Below the pieces are notes generated by a model. The model had not been told where the DNA came from. It saw only the letters and a program-made list of their open reading frames with translations, and did no database searches. A stretch of DNA of 64,000 bases from Paragorgia papillata (Eukaryota > Cnidaria > Anthozoa > Scleralcyonacea > Coralliidae). The position numbers and the translations under genes are program-made. The stretch spans positions 2,562,001-2,626,000 of the forward strand of contig JAWNZC010000179.1 in the NCBI GenBank assembly GCA_035771165.1, written 5' to 3'. This document shows, piece after piece, positions 1 through 11,061 of the stretch (position 1 is its first letter; every line of letters starts with the position of its first letter).

Positions 1-94
1 TCGTGACATAAACTTCATAATTAGACCTGTTATAAGCCCTAGCTTGCAACATGTCCTCCTACCCTAGAATTACCAATAATCAGTAAGTGTGAAA

Positions 95-575
95 TAGAGG
101 TGTGCGAATCCGATCCGAATCCGATCCGATCCGATCGGATTCGGACTAAACTTTTATCGTTCGGATCGGATCCGATCGGATTTTGTTCTTTTCTTCTCGG
201 ATCGGATCGGATTTTGTTCTTTTTTTCCCCAGATCGGATCGAATCGGATTTTGTACTTTTTTACCCGCATCAGATTCACTTTTGTCATTGTTTTTGTCAC
301 AAAATTAACAAATTCACTATTATTACATATTATTGTAGTAGTTTTCTTAATTTTATTTGTTCATTGGTTTCCTTTTCGGAAAGTTTGCGCAATTATTGCA
401 ACATATATGCGGTGTTTTAATTTTCTCGCACCGGATCGGATTTGCATGAGCAGCTGTTTTCGGATCGGATCGGACTACGATTTTTTGGCTTCGGATCGGA
501 TTCGGATTGACAGTTTTGGCAAACCCTCGGATTACTGGGGTCAATCCGATCCGACGCACACCACTAACACCACTA
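95..575. mobile_element. hAT-type miniature element with perfect 8-bp duplication
   Basis: Begins TAGAGGTGTGCGAATCC and ends CACCACTA. GTGTGAAA lies immediately on both sides (87-94 and 576-583), a perfect 8-bp target duplication. The body is built from repeated GGATCGGAT words. The ORFs in it are by-products of the repeats. Confidence 0.75.
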
Positions 576-583
576 GTGTGAAA

Positions 584-1564
584 CGGCCTTGGTCGGGGCA
601 TGAGAGGTGGGACTTTTTTGTTGAGGGGGGAGGGGGGGGGTAGGGAATTAGTTCTTTAAAATTCACGATTATTGTTAATTGAGGCCATTGCACAAATTAC
701 TGATTATTGGTAATTCTAGATGAGACGATATGCTGAGCTTACGATACAAGTTGTGGTTGTCGCAAGTTCTGCACTTCCGCTAGTTCCCACGTCATTTTTT
801 TTAGTTTCTATGGCGACGGAGCACGAAAGACTTGCATCGACTTGTGTTCAAACAGTTTCACAAGCTCTCGCAAGTTGAAGAGAACTTGCGATGAAATTTG
901 AACAAGATATCAAATTAGTCGCAAGCTAACGCAAGTCACCACACAAGTAAGAACAAGCTACGACTTGCGATGAATTGCGTTCTTGTTTGATTATAAACCT
1001 AAAATACGGCCAAACCAACCAAAATCGACTCACAAGGGGATTCAAAATGAACGCCAGTTTTTCTATTGTTGGCAAGTCAAAATTAATGAAAAATGCGGAC
1101 AAAACAGTGCTGAAATTAATAACACTGACGTCAGCTGCGCTTAGTGTGTGCATAAGTGAGAATTTGGCTTTTCATCACTTCATTTGGCGCTGTGCATGAT
1201 GGGGTGTGAACTGAAAAGCCTACCCTTGTTCTAGGCTACAATCCTGGACAAAATTATTTGGACACCGCAAATCATTCAACGTTATCTACTTTCTAATTCC
1301 CAATTTCTACTTGTAAATAAAACGTCCCTTCCATGGCCACTTTCCCCAACATCCGTGTTATTCCACAATAAGCAAAAAAATGCTGAGGTTTTTGCGCATC
1401 TACATTCACCAACATTGAGTGGTGTAACTGTGGGGAGACCGTATTTTTTTAGTTCCAATTAAAATTCTTATTAATAGTACAAAAAGCGCGCGCTGTGTAC
1501 CCATGCATTTCATCCAGGCCAAAAATGATCAAGACCACACCCTGTCCATGCAGCGACACGACTC
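584..1564. other. Spacer between the two inverted copies
   Basis: No gene. Repeated GCAAGT/ACTTGC words occur at 760-970 and a G-rich stretch at 625-642. The phrase TTACTGATTATTGGTAATTC at about 697 is the reverse complement of 64-84, hinting at a further inverted element around the left copy. Confidence 0.5.
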
Positions 1565-2034
1565 CGTGTGGTGTGCGTCGATCGAATTGACCCCTTAGTA
1601 ATACGAGGGTTTGCCAAAACTGTCAATCCGAATCCGATCCGAAGCCAAAAAATCGTAGTCCGATCCGATCCGATAACAGCTGCTCAAATCCGATCCGATC
1701 CGAGAAAATTAAAACACCGGATATATGTTGCAATAATTGCGCAAACTTTCCGAAAAGGAAACCAATGAACAAATAAATTTAAGAAAACTACTATACAATA
1801 ATAATCTTATGTAATAATAGCCTTCATATATTGTGCAACGTGCATACAACTAGTGAATTTGTTAATTTTGTGACAAAAAAAATGACAAAAGTGAATCTGA
1901 TGCGGGTAAAAAAGTGCAAAATCCGATTCGATCCGAGAAAAAAAGAACAAAATCCGATCCGATCCGAACGATAAAAGTTTAGTCCGAATCAGATCCGAAT
2001 CCGATCGGATTCGGACCGGATTCGCACACCTCTA
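1565..2034. mobile_element. Second, inverted copy of the CCGATCCG-rich element
   Basis: Nearly the reverse complement of 95-575, ending GATTCGCACACCTCTA at 2034. Its left border is blurred. Together the two copies make 470-base inverted arms about 1 kb apart, capable of a long hairpin. Confidence 0.7.
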
Positions 2035-2039
2035 GTGGT

Positions 2040-3010
2040 GTGGCGAATATACAGCGGGGAAGCTTTAAATTATTATTGGTGGAACCACGGGTATTAAGAT
2101 TATGAACGGAATTAAAAGTTACTTGTAATTAATTACTGTGTAATTAAGTTACTGAGATAGGTGGCAGTTAAATTATTTAAAACTTTATAAACAGTTAAAA
2201 TATCATTAATAATTCATGAAGAAAATACAAAAGAAATCAATACCGTAGCAGAGGTTGTAAATCGGATACAGCAACGTCCTGATTTACATAAACTTTAGCT
2301 TCGATTTTCTCGGCTAAAATAGAGTATATCGCTAAAATAGTTGGTAAATATGGTTCTTTAGATGCATTCGTATCTTAAGTAATACAACATTCGCGGCCGT
2401 GTTGTATCAGATATACAATCTCTCGCCTTCGGCTCGAGCTTGTATATCCGATACAACACGGCCGCTCATGTTGTATATATTACTTACAGCACGGAAATAC
2501 TTAATTCTGTCTTGATCGAGGAGCCATCCTAGCTGTAAAAATAATGGCAGTGATGGTGCTTTGCTGCAGGGACGCAGCCAGGATTTTGAAAGGGGAGGAG
2601 CGAAACTTCTTGGGGGGTTCTGGGACATGCTCCCCCGGAAAATTTTGAAATCTAGAGCGTCTAAAATGGCATTTCCTGCATTTTGTGAGAAGATTTTACA
2701 CAATTCTGAAAGCTTGAAAAGTCATAAAACACTAAAAAAACAAAACCGTTGAGTTAAGTTACATGCGTACGATACATAGGGAGACTGGATTAGGAGCCAA
2801 GGAAGGTACCATGCATTTCATATTATTAGTCACTAGCGTCAGAAGAGCGACTGAGATCCAGTCAATAACCGCTGGGTAAATCACCTGTGCATCTGAGTAC
2901 GAGTGTTCAAAACAAAATTTCATCATGCGAGGGGGGAGGGGGGGGGGAGCGCCCGCTCCTACTGAATCCATCCAATCAGATTCGAAATATCTCTAGTCTG
3001 ATTGGAGAAA
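2040..3010. other. Non-coding stretch with palindrome and dispersed repeat
   Basis: An inverted repeat around 2385-2480 (GTTGTATCAGATATACAA and its complement near AACACGGCCGC) precedes a fragment at 2572-2730 of the dispersed GCCAGGATTTTGAAAGGGG / TGGCATTTCCTGC repeat. That repeat also occurs near 18870-18970, 27290-27390, 28690-28760 and 47330-47470. No exon was found. Confidence 0.5.
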
Positions 3011-3462
3011 TTTGGGCAACCAGGCTTTAGCGAAAGAACTAAGCATTGGTAGAATGCAAGACGAGCGTTGAGTTGGAAGATGGTGACGAATGGGTCGAAG
3101 TATACCAAGTCGCTGCGAGATTTTCTTACATAGTTTATCTACATTGGGTTGTCCAACTTAAACTTTGATTCAGGTGTACGCCAAGTAAGCTCTCATTTGA
3201 AACGATGTCTATAGGAGATCCGTTCACTGTGAGGGCAATGTCAATAGGAAATTCGGAGTTTTCTCGACGACGCTACGCTCATTGCCTTCGTCTTCTTTTC
3301 GTTGATAACCATCTTGTTATAGTATCACTCCATTCCACTATAGGTTTTAGTTCAGTATTAAGCTGTGCTTCGACTTTCTGTAGTGAACTTCCAGAAACGT
3401 ATTGGGTAGTAGCATCATCCGCATATAGATCAATTTGCGTTTCATGAAGATGAAGATCGTTC

Positions 3463-5493
3463 CAGTGCTGTGAGTAACTTCATTACAAGTAACTAGTTAC
3501 AGTAACTAGTTACATTTTTAAGTAACTGTAACTGAAACTAGTTACTTTTTCGGAAGAAGTAACTGTAACTATAACTAGTTACTTTTTGAAGAAGTAACTA
3601 TAACTAGTTACTTTTTTAAAGAACTGTAACTAGTTACAATATTTGGTTAAAAAATGTGACTAGTATAGTTACTGATATTCAGTTGAGGATGTCATTCTTT
3701 CTTGATAAAAATGGTTTTGATATAATAATAAAGGTACATTATGTACACATTTAGCTGTCAAAACATAATTATGGTACTGGCATCTAAAAACCAGTAATTT
3801 CTTTGTTGATTCTAGTAACACGGACAAAGGAATGTAACTTTGTAACTAGTTACAAAATTTTTGAAGTAACTTTGTAACTGTAACTAGTTACTTTCTTTTC
3901 ATTGTAACTTTTATCAGTAACTAGTTACTTTTCTAACGATGTAACTGTAACTGTAACTACAATCTGAGAATAATTCATTGGGACACTAAAGCATCAATTA
4001 GCTTCCTTCTTGCTTATTTCACTATCGTGGGATAAATAACGTTGCTTTACCTCTCCCCACCCCCCACCAATCAATGTTGATTTCCAGGGGATACTTCTGA
4101 GGCCTAGAAAACAAAAATTATGTCGCAACGTTGATCAGAGGGGGAAGGGGAGGGCACATTTTAAAGTTAAATCGCGTGCGCACATAAGTCACTTGACATA
4201 CGCTGTGTCCCAATGTAATTATTCCACGATTGTCTGAAAATATTCAATATCAATGAATTGAAATTACGCACTGCCAAAATAATAAATAACGGATAAAAAG
4301 CAAACGGTGGAACTAAAATTACACGGCAGAATTATAAACGAATTATTTCAACATTTCAATGAACGAGCTTTCGCTGTTCCGAAGACCGCAACAATTGATC
4401 AAACGATCGCACGTCTACCTAACCGAATTGACTGTGTGATGAAAGGGAGTCAAACAAAATACTAAACCCACACTCATAGGTTGTCAGTGGTTTACTTTTA
4501 CTATCCGTGTCCACTTCAGTTGCTCTAAATAAGCACAAAACAGTAGAAACTTGCGTTTTATTTGGCCCGCGTATTAAATGACAACCTAACAAAATAAGTG
4601 TAAACACTGCATTTATAATTAGCTGTGCTATTATAATGGCTCCTGCACAGTACTCCATGCCTTTACTGCATATTTCCCGCATAAACACGTTCTAAATAAC
4701 AACTGTCTCTATCACGCTTATGATACAGATAAAGTTCTATATGCTGGTAACATTGAGGTAGCAAAATACCTAACTTAAACCGTATTTTTAACAGTACTCC
4801 ATCTACGGCATAAATAATATTATAATTAGATTATCTTTTAACTTATTACCACGAATTTGGTGGAGTACTGTTATTTATCTGAGTAAAAGGGTCTGGACAG
4901 CAATAATTCAGCGCTTACAGTGAAGATTAAGTAAATATCTATCACTTCAACAAAAAAACTGTCTAAAGAAGACTCAGTTTCTTTCGAATATAGACCTATT
5001 TTAGTGGAGTACTGTAGTGGAGTACTGTGCCGTCAACCGATACGAATCGGAAACAATCGGAAAATTATTTCACTGATACTAATAGTCATCCCATAGTCGT
5101 TAATAGTAACCCTGACCTTCATTGAGTGTGTAATCAATAAAAATGTGACCCTGGTATTAATATTTATGACTTGCGCTTATTTCAGACAATCTGAGAATAA
5201 TTCATTGGGACACTAAAGCATCAATTAGCTTCCTTCTTGCTTATTTCACTATCGTGGGATAAATAACGTTGCTTTACCTCTCCCCACCCCCCACCAATCA
5301 ATGTTGATTTCCAGGGGATACTTCTGAGGCCTAGAAAACAAAAATTATGTCGCAACGTTGATCAGAGGGGGAAGGGGAGGGCACATTTTAAAGTTAAATC
5401 GCGTGCGCACATAAGTCACTTGACATACGCTGTGTCCCAATGTAATTATTCCACGATTGTAGTTACAAAAATTATGTAACTTTTACAGCACTG
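3463..5493. mobile_element. hAT-type element inserted in the LINE, perfect 8-bp duplication
   Basis: Begins CAGTGCTGTGAGTAAC and ends GTAACTTTTACAGCACTG. The flanks are GATCGTTC at 3455-3462 and again at 5494-5501. The body is made of GTAACTAGTTAC words. A 504-bp short form of the same family lies at 6276-6779. The extra length is a second insertion (3960-5459). Confidence 0.85.
3960..5459. mobile_element. Composite element: two identical 273-bp TIR units around 954 bp
   Basis: Units 3960-4232 and 5187-5459 appear identical. Each has its own inverted ends (CAATCTGAGAATAATTCATT and the complement of CAATCGTGGAATAATTACAT). The whole is flanked by TA inside the larger hAT element. The 954-bp core holds an 89-codon minus-strand ORF (4688-4419) containing TYECGF and several TGGAGTACTGT inverted words. 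No transposase was seen. Confidence 0.7.
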
Positions 5494-5747
5494 GATCGTT
5501 CATGTGTATGATGAAATGTAAGGGGCCAAGTATGGACTCTTGAGTACACCAGATCTTATGGTGGTCTTGGAAGAAAATAGATTGTCAATGACAACTTGGA
5601 ACCGCGTATCATTGAGGTAAGACGTGAACTAAGACATCGTGTTGTCATCCATATCATACAGGCACAACTGCGTAGTATTGAATACTTAAAGTATGTTTTT
5701 TGACATTCAAAAGCTTTAGAGTTCTAAAAGAATTATGTATCAAACTC

Positions 5748-5880
5748 AACTAACAGGTTTCGCCGTTTCACGAGTTGGCGTCGTCTTGAAGACGTGAAAA
5801 TGATCTGAATAAACGTTATTCAGATCATTTTCACGTCTTCAAGACGACGCCAACTCGTGAAACGGCGAAACCTGTTAGTT
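5748..5880. repeat. Perfect palindrome with 65-bp arms
   Basis: Arms 5748-5812 and 5816-5880 are exact reverse complements around a 3-base centre (ACG). It starts AACTAACAGGTTTCGCCG and ends with the complement. It sits 30 bases from the start of the GGAC/GAAC array. Confidence 0.9.
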
Positions 5881-5912
5881 GTAGAACTAGGGCGGTGTTT
5901 GGATCACTCTTT

Positions 5913-6190
5913 GGACGGACGAACGGACGGACGGACGGACGAACGAACGAACGAACGAACGAACGAACGAACGAACGAACGAACGAACGAACGAACGAAC
6001 GAACGAACGAACGAACGAACGAACGAACGAACGAACGAACGAACGAACGAACGAACGAACGAACGAACGAACGAACGAACGAACGAACGAACGAACGAAC
6101 GAACGAACGAACGAACGAACGAACGAACGAACGAACGAACGAACGAACGAACGAACGAACGAACGAACGAACGAACGAACGAACGAACGA
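5913..6190. repeat. (GAAC)n microsatellite, about 63 copies
   Basis: A short GGAC prefix (5913-5937) leads into an uninterrupted GAAC run to about 6190. Long NERT or FVRS reading frames on both strands are artefacts of the 4-base period. Confidence 0.97.
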
Positions 6191-6275
6191 AAGAACACGC
6201 AAAATATAGAGCGCTGATGGGGGCCGCAATAGTTCGCGAATTCCTTCGTCTCGTATTCGGGCTATGACATACATG

Positions 6276-6779
6276 CAGTGCTGTAAAAGTTACATAATTT
6301 TTGTAACTATAGTTACAGTTACACCGCTAGAAAAGTAACTAGTTAGAGATAAAAGTACAATGAAAAGAAATTAACTAGTTACAGTTACAAAGTTACTTTT
6401 GTAACTAGTTACAGAGTTACATTCCTTTGTCCGTGTTACTAGAATCAACAAAGAAATTACTGGTTTTTAGATGCTAGTACCATAATTATGTTTTTACAGC
6501 TAAATGCCTAAATATAGTTGTCACTAAGCAGAAATAGTCAAATGTGTACATAATGTACCTTTATTATATCAAAACCATTTTTATCAAGAAAGAATCCTCA
6601 ACTGAATACCAGTAACTATACTAGTCACATTTTTTAACCAGTTACAGTTCTTTCAAAAAGTAACTAGTTATAGTTACAATTACTTCTTCAGAAAAAGTAA
6701 CTAGTTTCAGTTACAGTTACTTAAAAATGTAACTAGTTACTGTAACTAGTTACTTGTAACGAAGTTACTCACAGCACTG
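6276..6779. mobile_element. Short copy of the CAGTGCTG hAT family
   Basis: Begins CAGTGCTGTAAAAGTTAC and ends GTTACTCACAGCACTG. The flanks are CATACATG (6268-6275) and CATATATG (6780-6787), an 8-bp duplication with one mismatch. It is inverted relative to the copy at 3463. Confidence 0.85.
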
Positions 6780-6906
6780 CATATATGTTGCATTGTTTTA
6801 AAATTGCAGATGTTGCTATCACTGCTCGTATATATACTGAATCTCCATATATTTAATAGTGCGACATATACAACTATACATTATAACGCAGCTTATATTT
6901 TATTAT

Positions 6907-6990
6907 CAACCTCGTACTCAGGGTCTTATCTCAGCTCCCCCGTCCACCGCTGGGCGGGGGATCGGCGATAAAACCCTGGGTACGAGGTTG
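6907..6990. mobile_element. 84-bp element with perfect 9-bp duplication
   Basis: Starts CAACCTCGTACTCAGGGTC and ends ACCCTGGGTACGAGGTTG. TTTTATTAT occurs at 6898-6906 and 6991-6999. The core is a G/C hairpin. Related ends lie at 41443 and 42985. Confidence 0.85.
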
Positions 6991-7024
6991 TTTTATTATT
7001 TGCGTTTGGCAAAAATACCGTAAA

Positions 7025-7275
7025 TGCTCGATTTAGCGCCGCTTCGAATTTAGCGCCGCTCAGCCCAATTTAGTGCTGCTCTAGATTAAGCGCCACTCTC
7101 GATTTAGCGCCGCTTTCAATTTACCGCCGCTCTCGATTTAGCGCCGCTCAGCTCAATTTAGCGCTGCTCAGCTCAATTTAGTGCTGCTCTAATTAAGCGC
7201 CGCTTTAAATTTACCGCCGTTCTCGATTTTTAGCGTCGCTTTCAATTTAGCGCAGTTTCGATTGAGCGCCGCCGA
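7025..7275. repeat. GCGCCGCT minisatellite
   Basis: Roughly twelve degenerate units of about 20 bases containing TTTAGCGCCGCT. No coding signal. Confidence 0.8.
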
Positions 7276-8300
7276 GTGCCGGAGCAATTTCCGTCTCATA
7301 ATTCATAAACGGTCGTTGCCAATGCAATGACCTTGGCTTCTCTCGCGAGCATTTACGGTAGACATATATAAACCACATGGACTACGCACACGTGGTGTAT
7401 ATTATAAATATTTCGCCAAAGTCGCTTGCAATTTCTTGCATTAATTGTTCTGAAATAGTGCAGTTCCATATGCGGTTACGCTAATTAACGGTCGCAGTTA
7501 CCGAGACACAGAAAAGTTCAGTGACGTCGGGAAATGTCGAGATAATCTCGTTAAGAGTCGGAGAGGAAGATTGGTCCGTGGTATTATCTGGCAAAACCTT
7601 GGACGATTCGTGAAATTTGAAGCAGAACGGGTCCGGTCTCTGGATCCGTAATGAAATGGCCGTTGGCTGACGGATTTTCTTGCATCTCCTGAAAGGCTAG
7701 TCACAAAGACAAACAAATTTAAAGGTCATACATATACCAACGAGCTCATTTGAATGAAAATGACAGTAAAAAAACAGATGGTCATGCATATTTAATGAGA
7801 AATTTTGAACAATAATACGTCCTGGTCCCTGGGACATTAGTCAGTGGTGGACCAAGGGTGGCGCCCAAGGGGACTGGTTAAGTCAAAATATGCTGTTGCC
7901 AAACACGCCTGGAAGCACAGGGAGCCCATCTTGGCAGCGCGTGGGCACCCTGTGGCGGACTCGAAAGACGCGCGGGGGACTGTGGCACACTCGATCGTGG
8001 TGTTTAGGAAGATAATATTTTTTCCCCTCCCTACCCCGCTTTCCCCCCGTTTTTTCCTTTTTCCGCCTTTTCTCCCGCTTCCGGTAACCGTTTTTCGTTT
8101 TTTTAAATCCCTTCCCACAGTCCCCCGCGCGTCTTCCGAGTCCGCCCTGTGGCGGACGCGCTGCCAAGATGGGCTCCCTGTGCTGGAAGTAGTTAAGTGG
8201 GAAGAGTCGTCACTCTTAGCCATCGACAAGCAATACTTCACGCGAAGAACAAGGGAATCTATTGAGATTGCAAAACATAACGCTGTCTCTTAGGAAGGAC
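7276..8300. other. Non-coding stretch with a G/C inverted repeat
   Basis: Arms at about 7917-7985 and 8115-8185 (CAGGGAGCCCATCTTGGCAG and complement) flank a pyrimidine-rich centre. The ORFs on both strands come from this symmetry. No exon was recognised. Confidence 0.55.
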
Positions 8301-8639
8301 AGCCATTAAACCATGTGGTGTGCCCTATTCGGAGAACGTTCTTCATTTTGTTTTCTAATTAATAAAATTAACGTGGTACGCCATTGTATTCTTACGTGAT
8401 TTAATTGATCAGTTGCTTAGTTCATAAATGACGTCAGCCAACAACTTGTTGTTATTGCTCTCATGAAGGCCTGAGTCAATAGACCGAAAGCTTAGCAAAT
8501 AAACAAATATACGTGGTGTTTCCACAAAACTTATCTTTACATTATCGCCATGAAAACATTCAAAGAATGAAGTATAGGTTAGTTACAGAGGCCCGAAGTG
8601 CCGAGGTATAAATAACTTACGTAGTTACCGAGGTTGAGG

Positions 8640-9070
8640 CATAGGCGGCGGAAGATAGCTTTGGTAGGGGGGCTGAACAACAATTTTTTCACACAACAAT
8701 TTTTTCATTTTTCTTCATTTTTTTCGGCTTTCTTAATTCTTGGCTCAGACAAAAAGAGCAATTCATTGTTCAAACTTTGAGAAACATTTCGATATGGCTC
8801 ATTCATAATAGTTCTGGTCAGCAGTCATCAAATGCTAATACGTGGAGTACTTCATGAAATGAGTTTTGAGCTATCACACGATCACGATTTTTCTTACGAT
8901 TGTCACCCTGCAGTGATATGGAATTTTCAAAATGCTGTATATCGAACATGTATAAATATTCAACGTATAATCACCCTTACCTTTGGCGCAAAGGCAGGGG
9001 GGCTCAGCCCCCCTTTTTTCCACTTTTACAAAGTTGGGGGGCTTTAGCCCCCCCGGTTCCGCCGCCTATG
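8640..9070. mobile_element. hAT-type element with perfect 8-bp duplication
   Basis: CATAGGCGGCGGAAG at the left and TTCCGCCGCCTATG at the right, flanked by GGTTGAGG (8632-8639 and 9071-9078). It contains G/C-rich AGGGGGGCTCAGCCCCC hairpins. A relative lies at 28627-29153. Confidence 0.8.
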
Positions 9071-9490
9071 GGTTGAGGTAACTTACATACTTAGATCAAG
9101 ATCACAGAGGTTGTCTAAGAAAACTGAGATACTGAGTTCGTTATCACAGAGTTTGTTTAAAAAACACCTCAGTCGCGATGATAAATCCTTTGTCACATTC
9201 GTGACCATTGATTAACTCTTGTTTTCCTAACCACACATAAATCAAGTTAATTGCCCCGGGCTAATATATCTTAGCCCGAGGCAGTTAACTCGATTTAGGC
9301 GTGGTTAGGAGTAATTATTATAAATAAACAACCGTGGTACAACAAAGAAAACCATGTACGTCATCACGAAGTAAGTCAAATGAGTCACCAAAATCGAGAT
9401 TCGGGTTATGCTACATACTTATCTTGAAATTGAACTGATATTTTAAAGCTGTGACATTTTCAGCTGTTGCATCACTAATAATCGAGCGTT

Positions 9491-9781
9491 ACCCTGCGAG
9501 CAGAGCCTTTTTTTCCTTATTTCTTTGCTGAGAGAGAGGAAGAAAAGTAGGCTGTATTCGTGACTGGTTTCCATTGCGCATGCATGTCAGTTGCTTGGTT
9601 ACAATCTCGAACCCAGTCCCAATCAGAGCAGAAAACAAAACGAGAACCGGTTAAACGGGTCTTAAACGGGTTACTTCGTCCTAAATCTTGGACGAAGCCA
9701 AACACGAATACAGCAGAGCCTACTTTTCTTCCTCTCTCTCAGCGAAGAAATAAGGAAAAGGAGGCTCTGCTCGCAGGGTAG
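9491..9781. mobile_element. 291-bp element with perfect 9-bp duplication
   Basis: Inverted ends of about 95 bases start ACCCTGCGAGCAGAGCC. TCGAGCGTT occurs at 9482-9490 and 9782-9790. Confidence 0.8.
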
Positions 9782-10111
9782 TCGAGCGTTAGTTGAAAGA
9801 AAAACAACATATATTATTTTTATATAGATCAGTTACAAACTAGTTCACGCTAGGTCACTTGCGCGCAAAGCCTTAGCCAGGATTAGTAATCTACCCATCC
9901 AAAAGTGCCTGCACTACCAGGGAGATCTGGGGGCACCCCCTCCCCCCCCGAAATTTTTTGAAATCAGGGCTTCTGAACATTCTGGAAAACAAAAGTACTC
10001 TACATAATTGGAGAGCAAACAGCAGCAAAATCTATCGTTTTCTTTGTCTATTTTAGTCACCCACGCCACTCGCGTCGGAACCTTTGAAGTTCATGTCCTC
10101 GCGCATCTTGA

Positions 10112-10275
10112 TTCCTCGCCATCCTACGCCATCCTACGCCATCCTACGCAATCCTGGCAAGTTCCTCCGGCAGTTTGGACCTTCAAAAGAAGGTTAAAAC
10201 TGCCGGGGGAACTTGCCAGGATGGCGTCGGATGGCGTAGGACATTGCGTAGGATCGCGTCGGATGGCGTAAAATA
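10112..10275. repeat. Inverted repeat of GCCATCCTAC units
   Basis: Tandem ATCCTACGCC units on the left are mirrored by GGATGGCGTA units on the right around a CAAGTTCCTCCGGCAGTTT stem. A miniature element is likely; no clear duplication was seen. Confidence 0.6.
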
Positions 10276-10650
10276 TCGCGCCTGCGCATTGAAGAAATGC
10301 GGACAAGTTGTCACTCGAGTTGGACTTCTGGTTGTATTTCTATTCTGAAAACACGTGGATTTGTGTCAGCGGTTGTAGAATGCAATTATAATACGTGATG
10401 TTGTCACTTCAGATTAAAATAATCGCCAAATTCAGTCCTAAAATACGAAATATTTCGCAAAAACATAGGAACTTGTATCTTGTGGTCGAGGTATGTGCAA
10501 TGACTGTTGAATGTCATAGCGAAACTAAAGCTTGTACAGTTGTATTAAAGAACTAAAGACGAAATACTGGAGTTTTGTTATAAATTTTTACCCATCCACT
10601 TTCAAAAATGCCCGTCCAAAAGACGGGTGGACGGGCTTCTGGCTAAGCCC

Positions 10651-11052
10651 CAATCTCGTTCCCAGAGCCCACGTTCCCCACTCTGGGATAATCCGTTTCA
10701 AATCGTTACGTTATTGGCTGAATAGTGAGCATGAGTTGGTCTGAAGTGACCGGAAGTAGAATTAATAAAACCAAAATAACAAAGATGTCGGACGACAAGA
10801 CTCCAGTGAAGACGTTGCCGCGATCGATATCTTCGCCGTATGTGTGTAGATGCTGTAATTCGAGCTTCGCCAGCAACCCCATTGACTTCTTTGGGGAAAA
10901 GTCAAACAAGGAGAACATACTATCCTGATTCCGCTCGGATATTTACGCATGCGTACCTCAACCGGAATAACACGAATCCTGTGATTTGAAACGGATTATC
11001 CCAGAGTCTCTCGTTTCCCGGGTGGGGAACATGGGCTCTGGGAACGAGATTG
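10651..11052. mobile_element. Mutator-like miniature element carrying a CxxC ORF, copy 1
   Basis: Ends are CAATCTCGTTCCCAGAG and its complement. The perfect 9-bp duplication GCTAAGCCC lies at 10642-10650 and 11053-11061. The interior carries the short ORF at 10785-10928. Confidence 0.85.
10785..10928 (+). CDS. Short CxxC ORF inside the element, copy 1
   Basis: Starts [20 protein letters not shown], then [20 protein letters not shown], and stops after NKENILS. The CxxC plus ID-FG pattern recalls the first half of a zinc-binding N-terminal domain, perhaps ZAD-like. No complete domain is present. The same ORF is kept in the copy at 55441. Function unknown. Confidence 0.4.
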   Translation: MSDDKTPVKTLPRSISSPYVCRCCNSSFASNPIDFFGEKSNKENILS

Positions 11053-11061
11053 GCTAAGCCC

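Larger units (their letters stand above)
3012..5690 (-). pseudogene. LINE reverse-transcriptase fossil, split by a hAT insertion
   Basis: Read on the minus strand, 5690-5502 gives SYLNDTRFQVVIDNLFSSKT and then an eroded QGS-LGPLLF-type motif (SGVLKSPYLAPLHFIIHMND). After a 2.03-kb insertion, 3454-3012 continues with IDLYADDATTQYVSGSS, which contains the YADD catalytic motif of non-LTR reverse transcriptases, then SLLGVHLN and ISQRLGILRPIR, the usual thumb-region pattern. Stops and frame changes break it. 5' and 3' ends are absent. Family assignment (CR1/L2/Rex-like) is not possible by eye. Confidence 0.8.

Noticed and set aside
5831..6274. Long ORFs on both strands (NERT / FVRS repeats)
   Set aside because: Pure 4-base microsatellite; every frame is open because the unit has no stop.
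8832..9047. 71-codon ORF shared with 28917-29237
   Set aside because: Shared because both are copies of the same hAT-type element; the frames diverge and no domain is visible.
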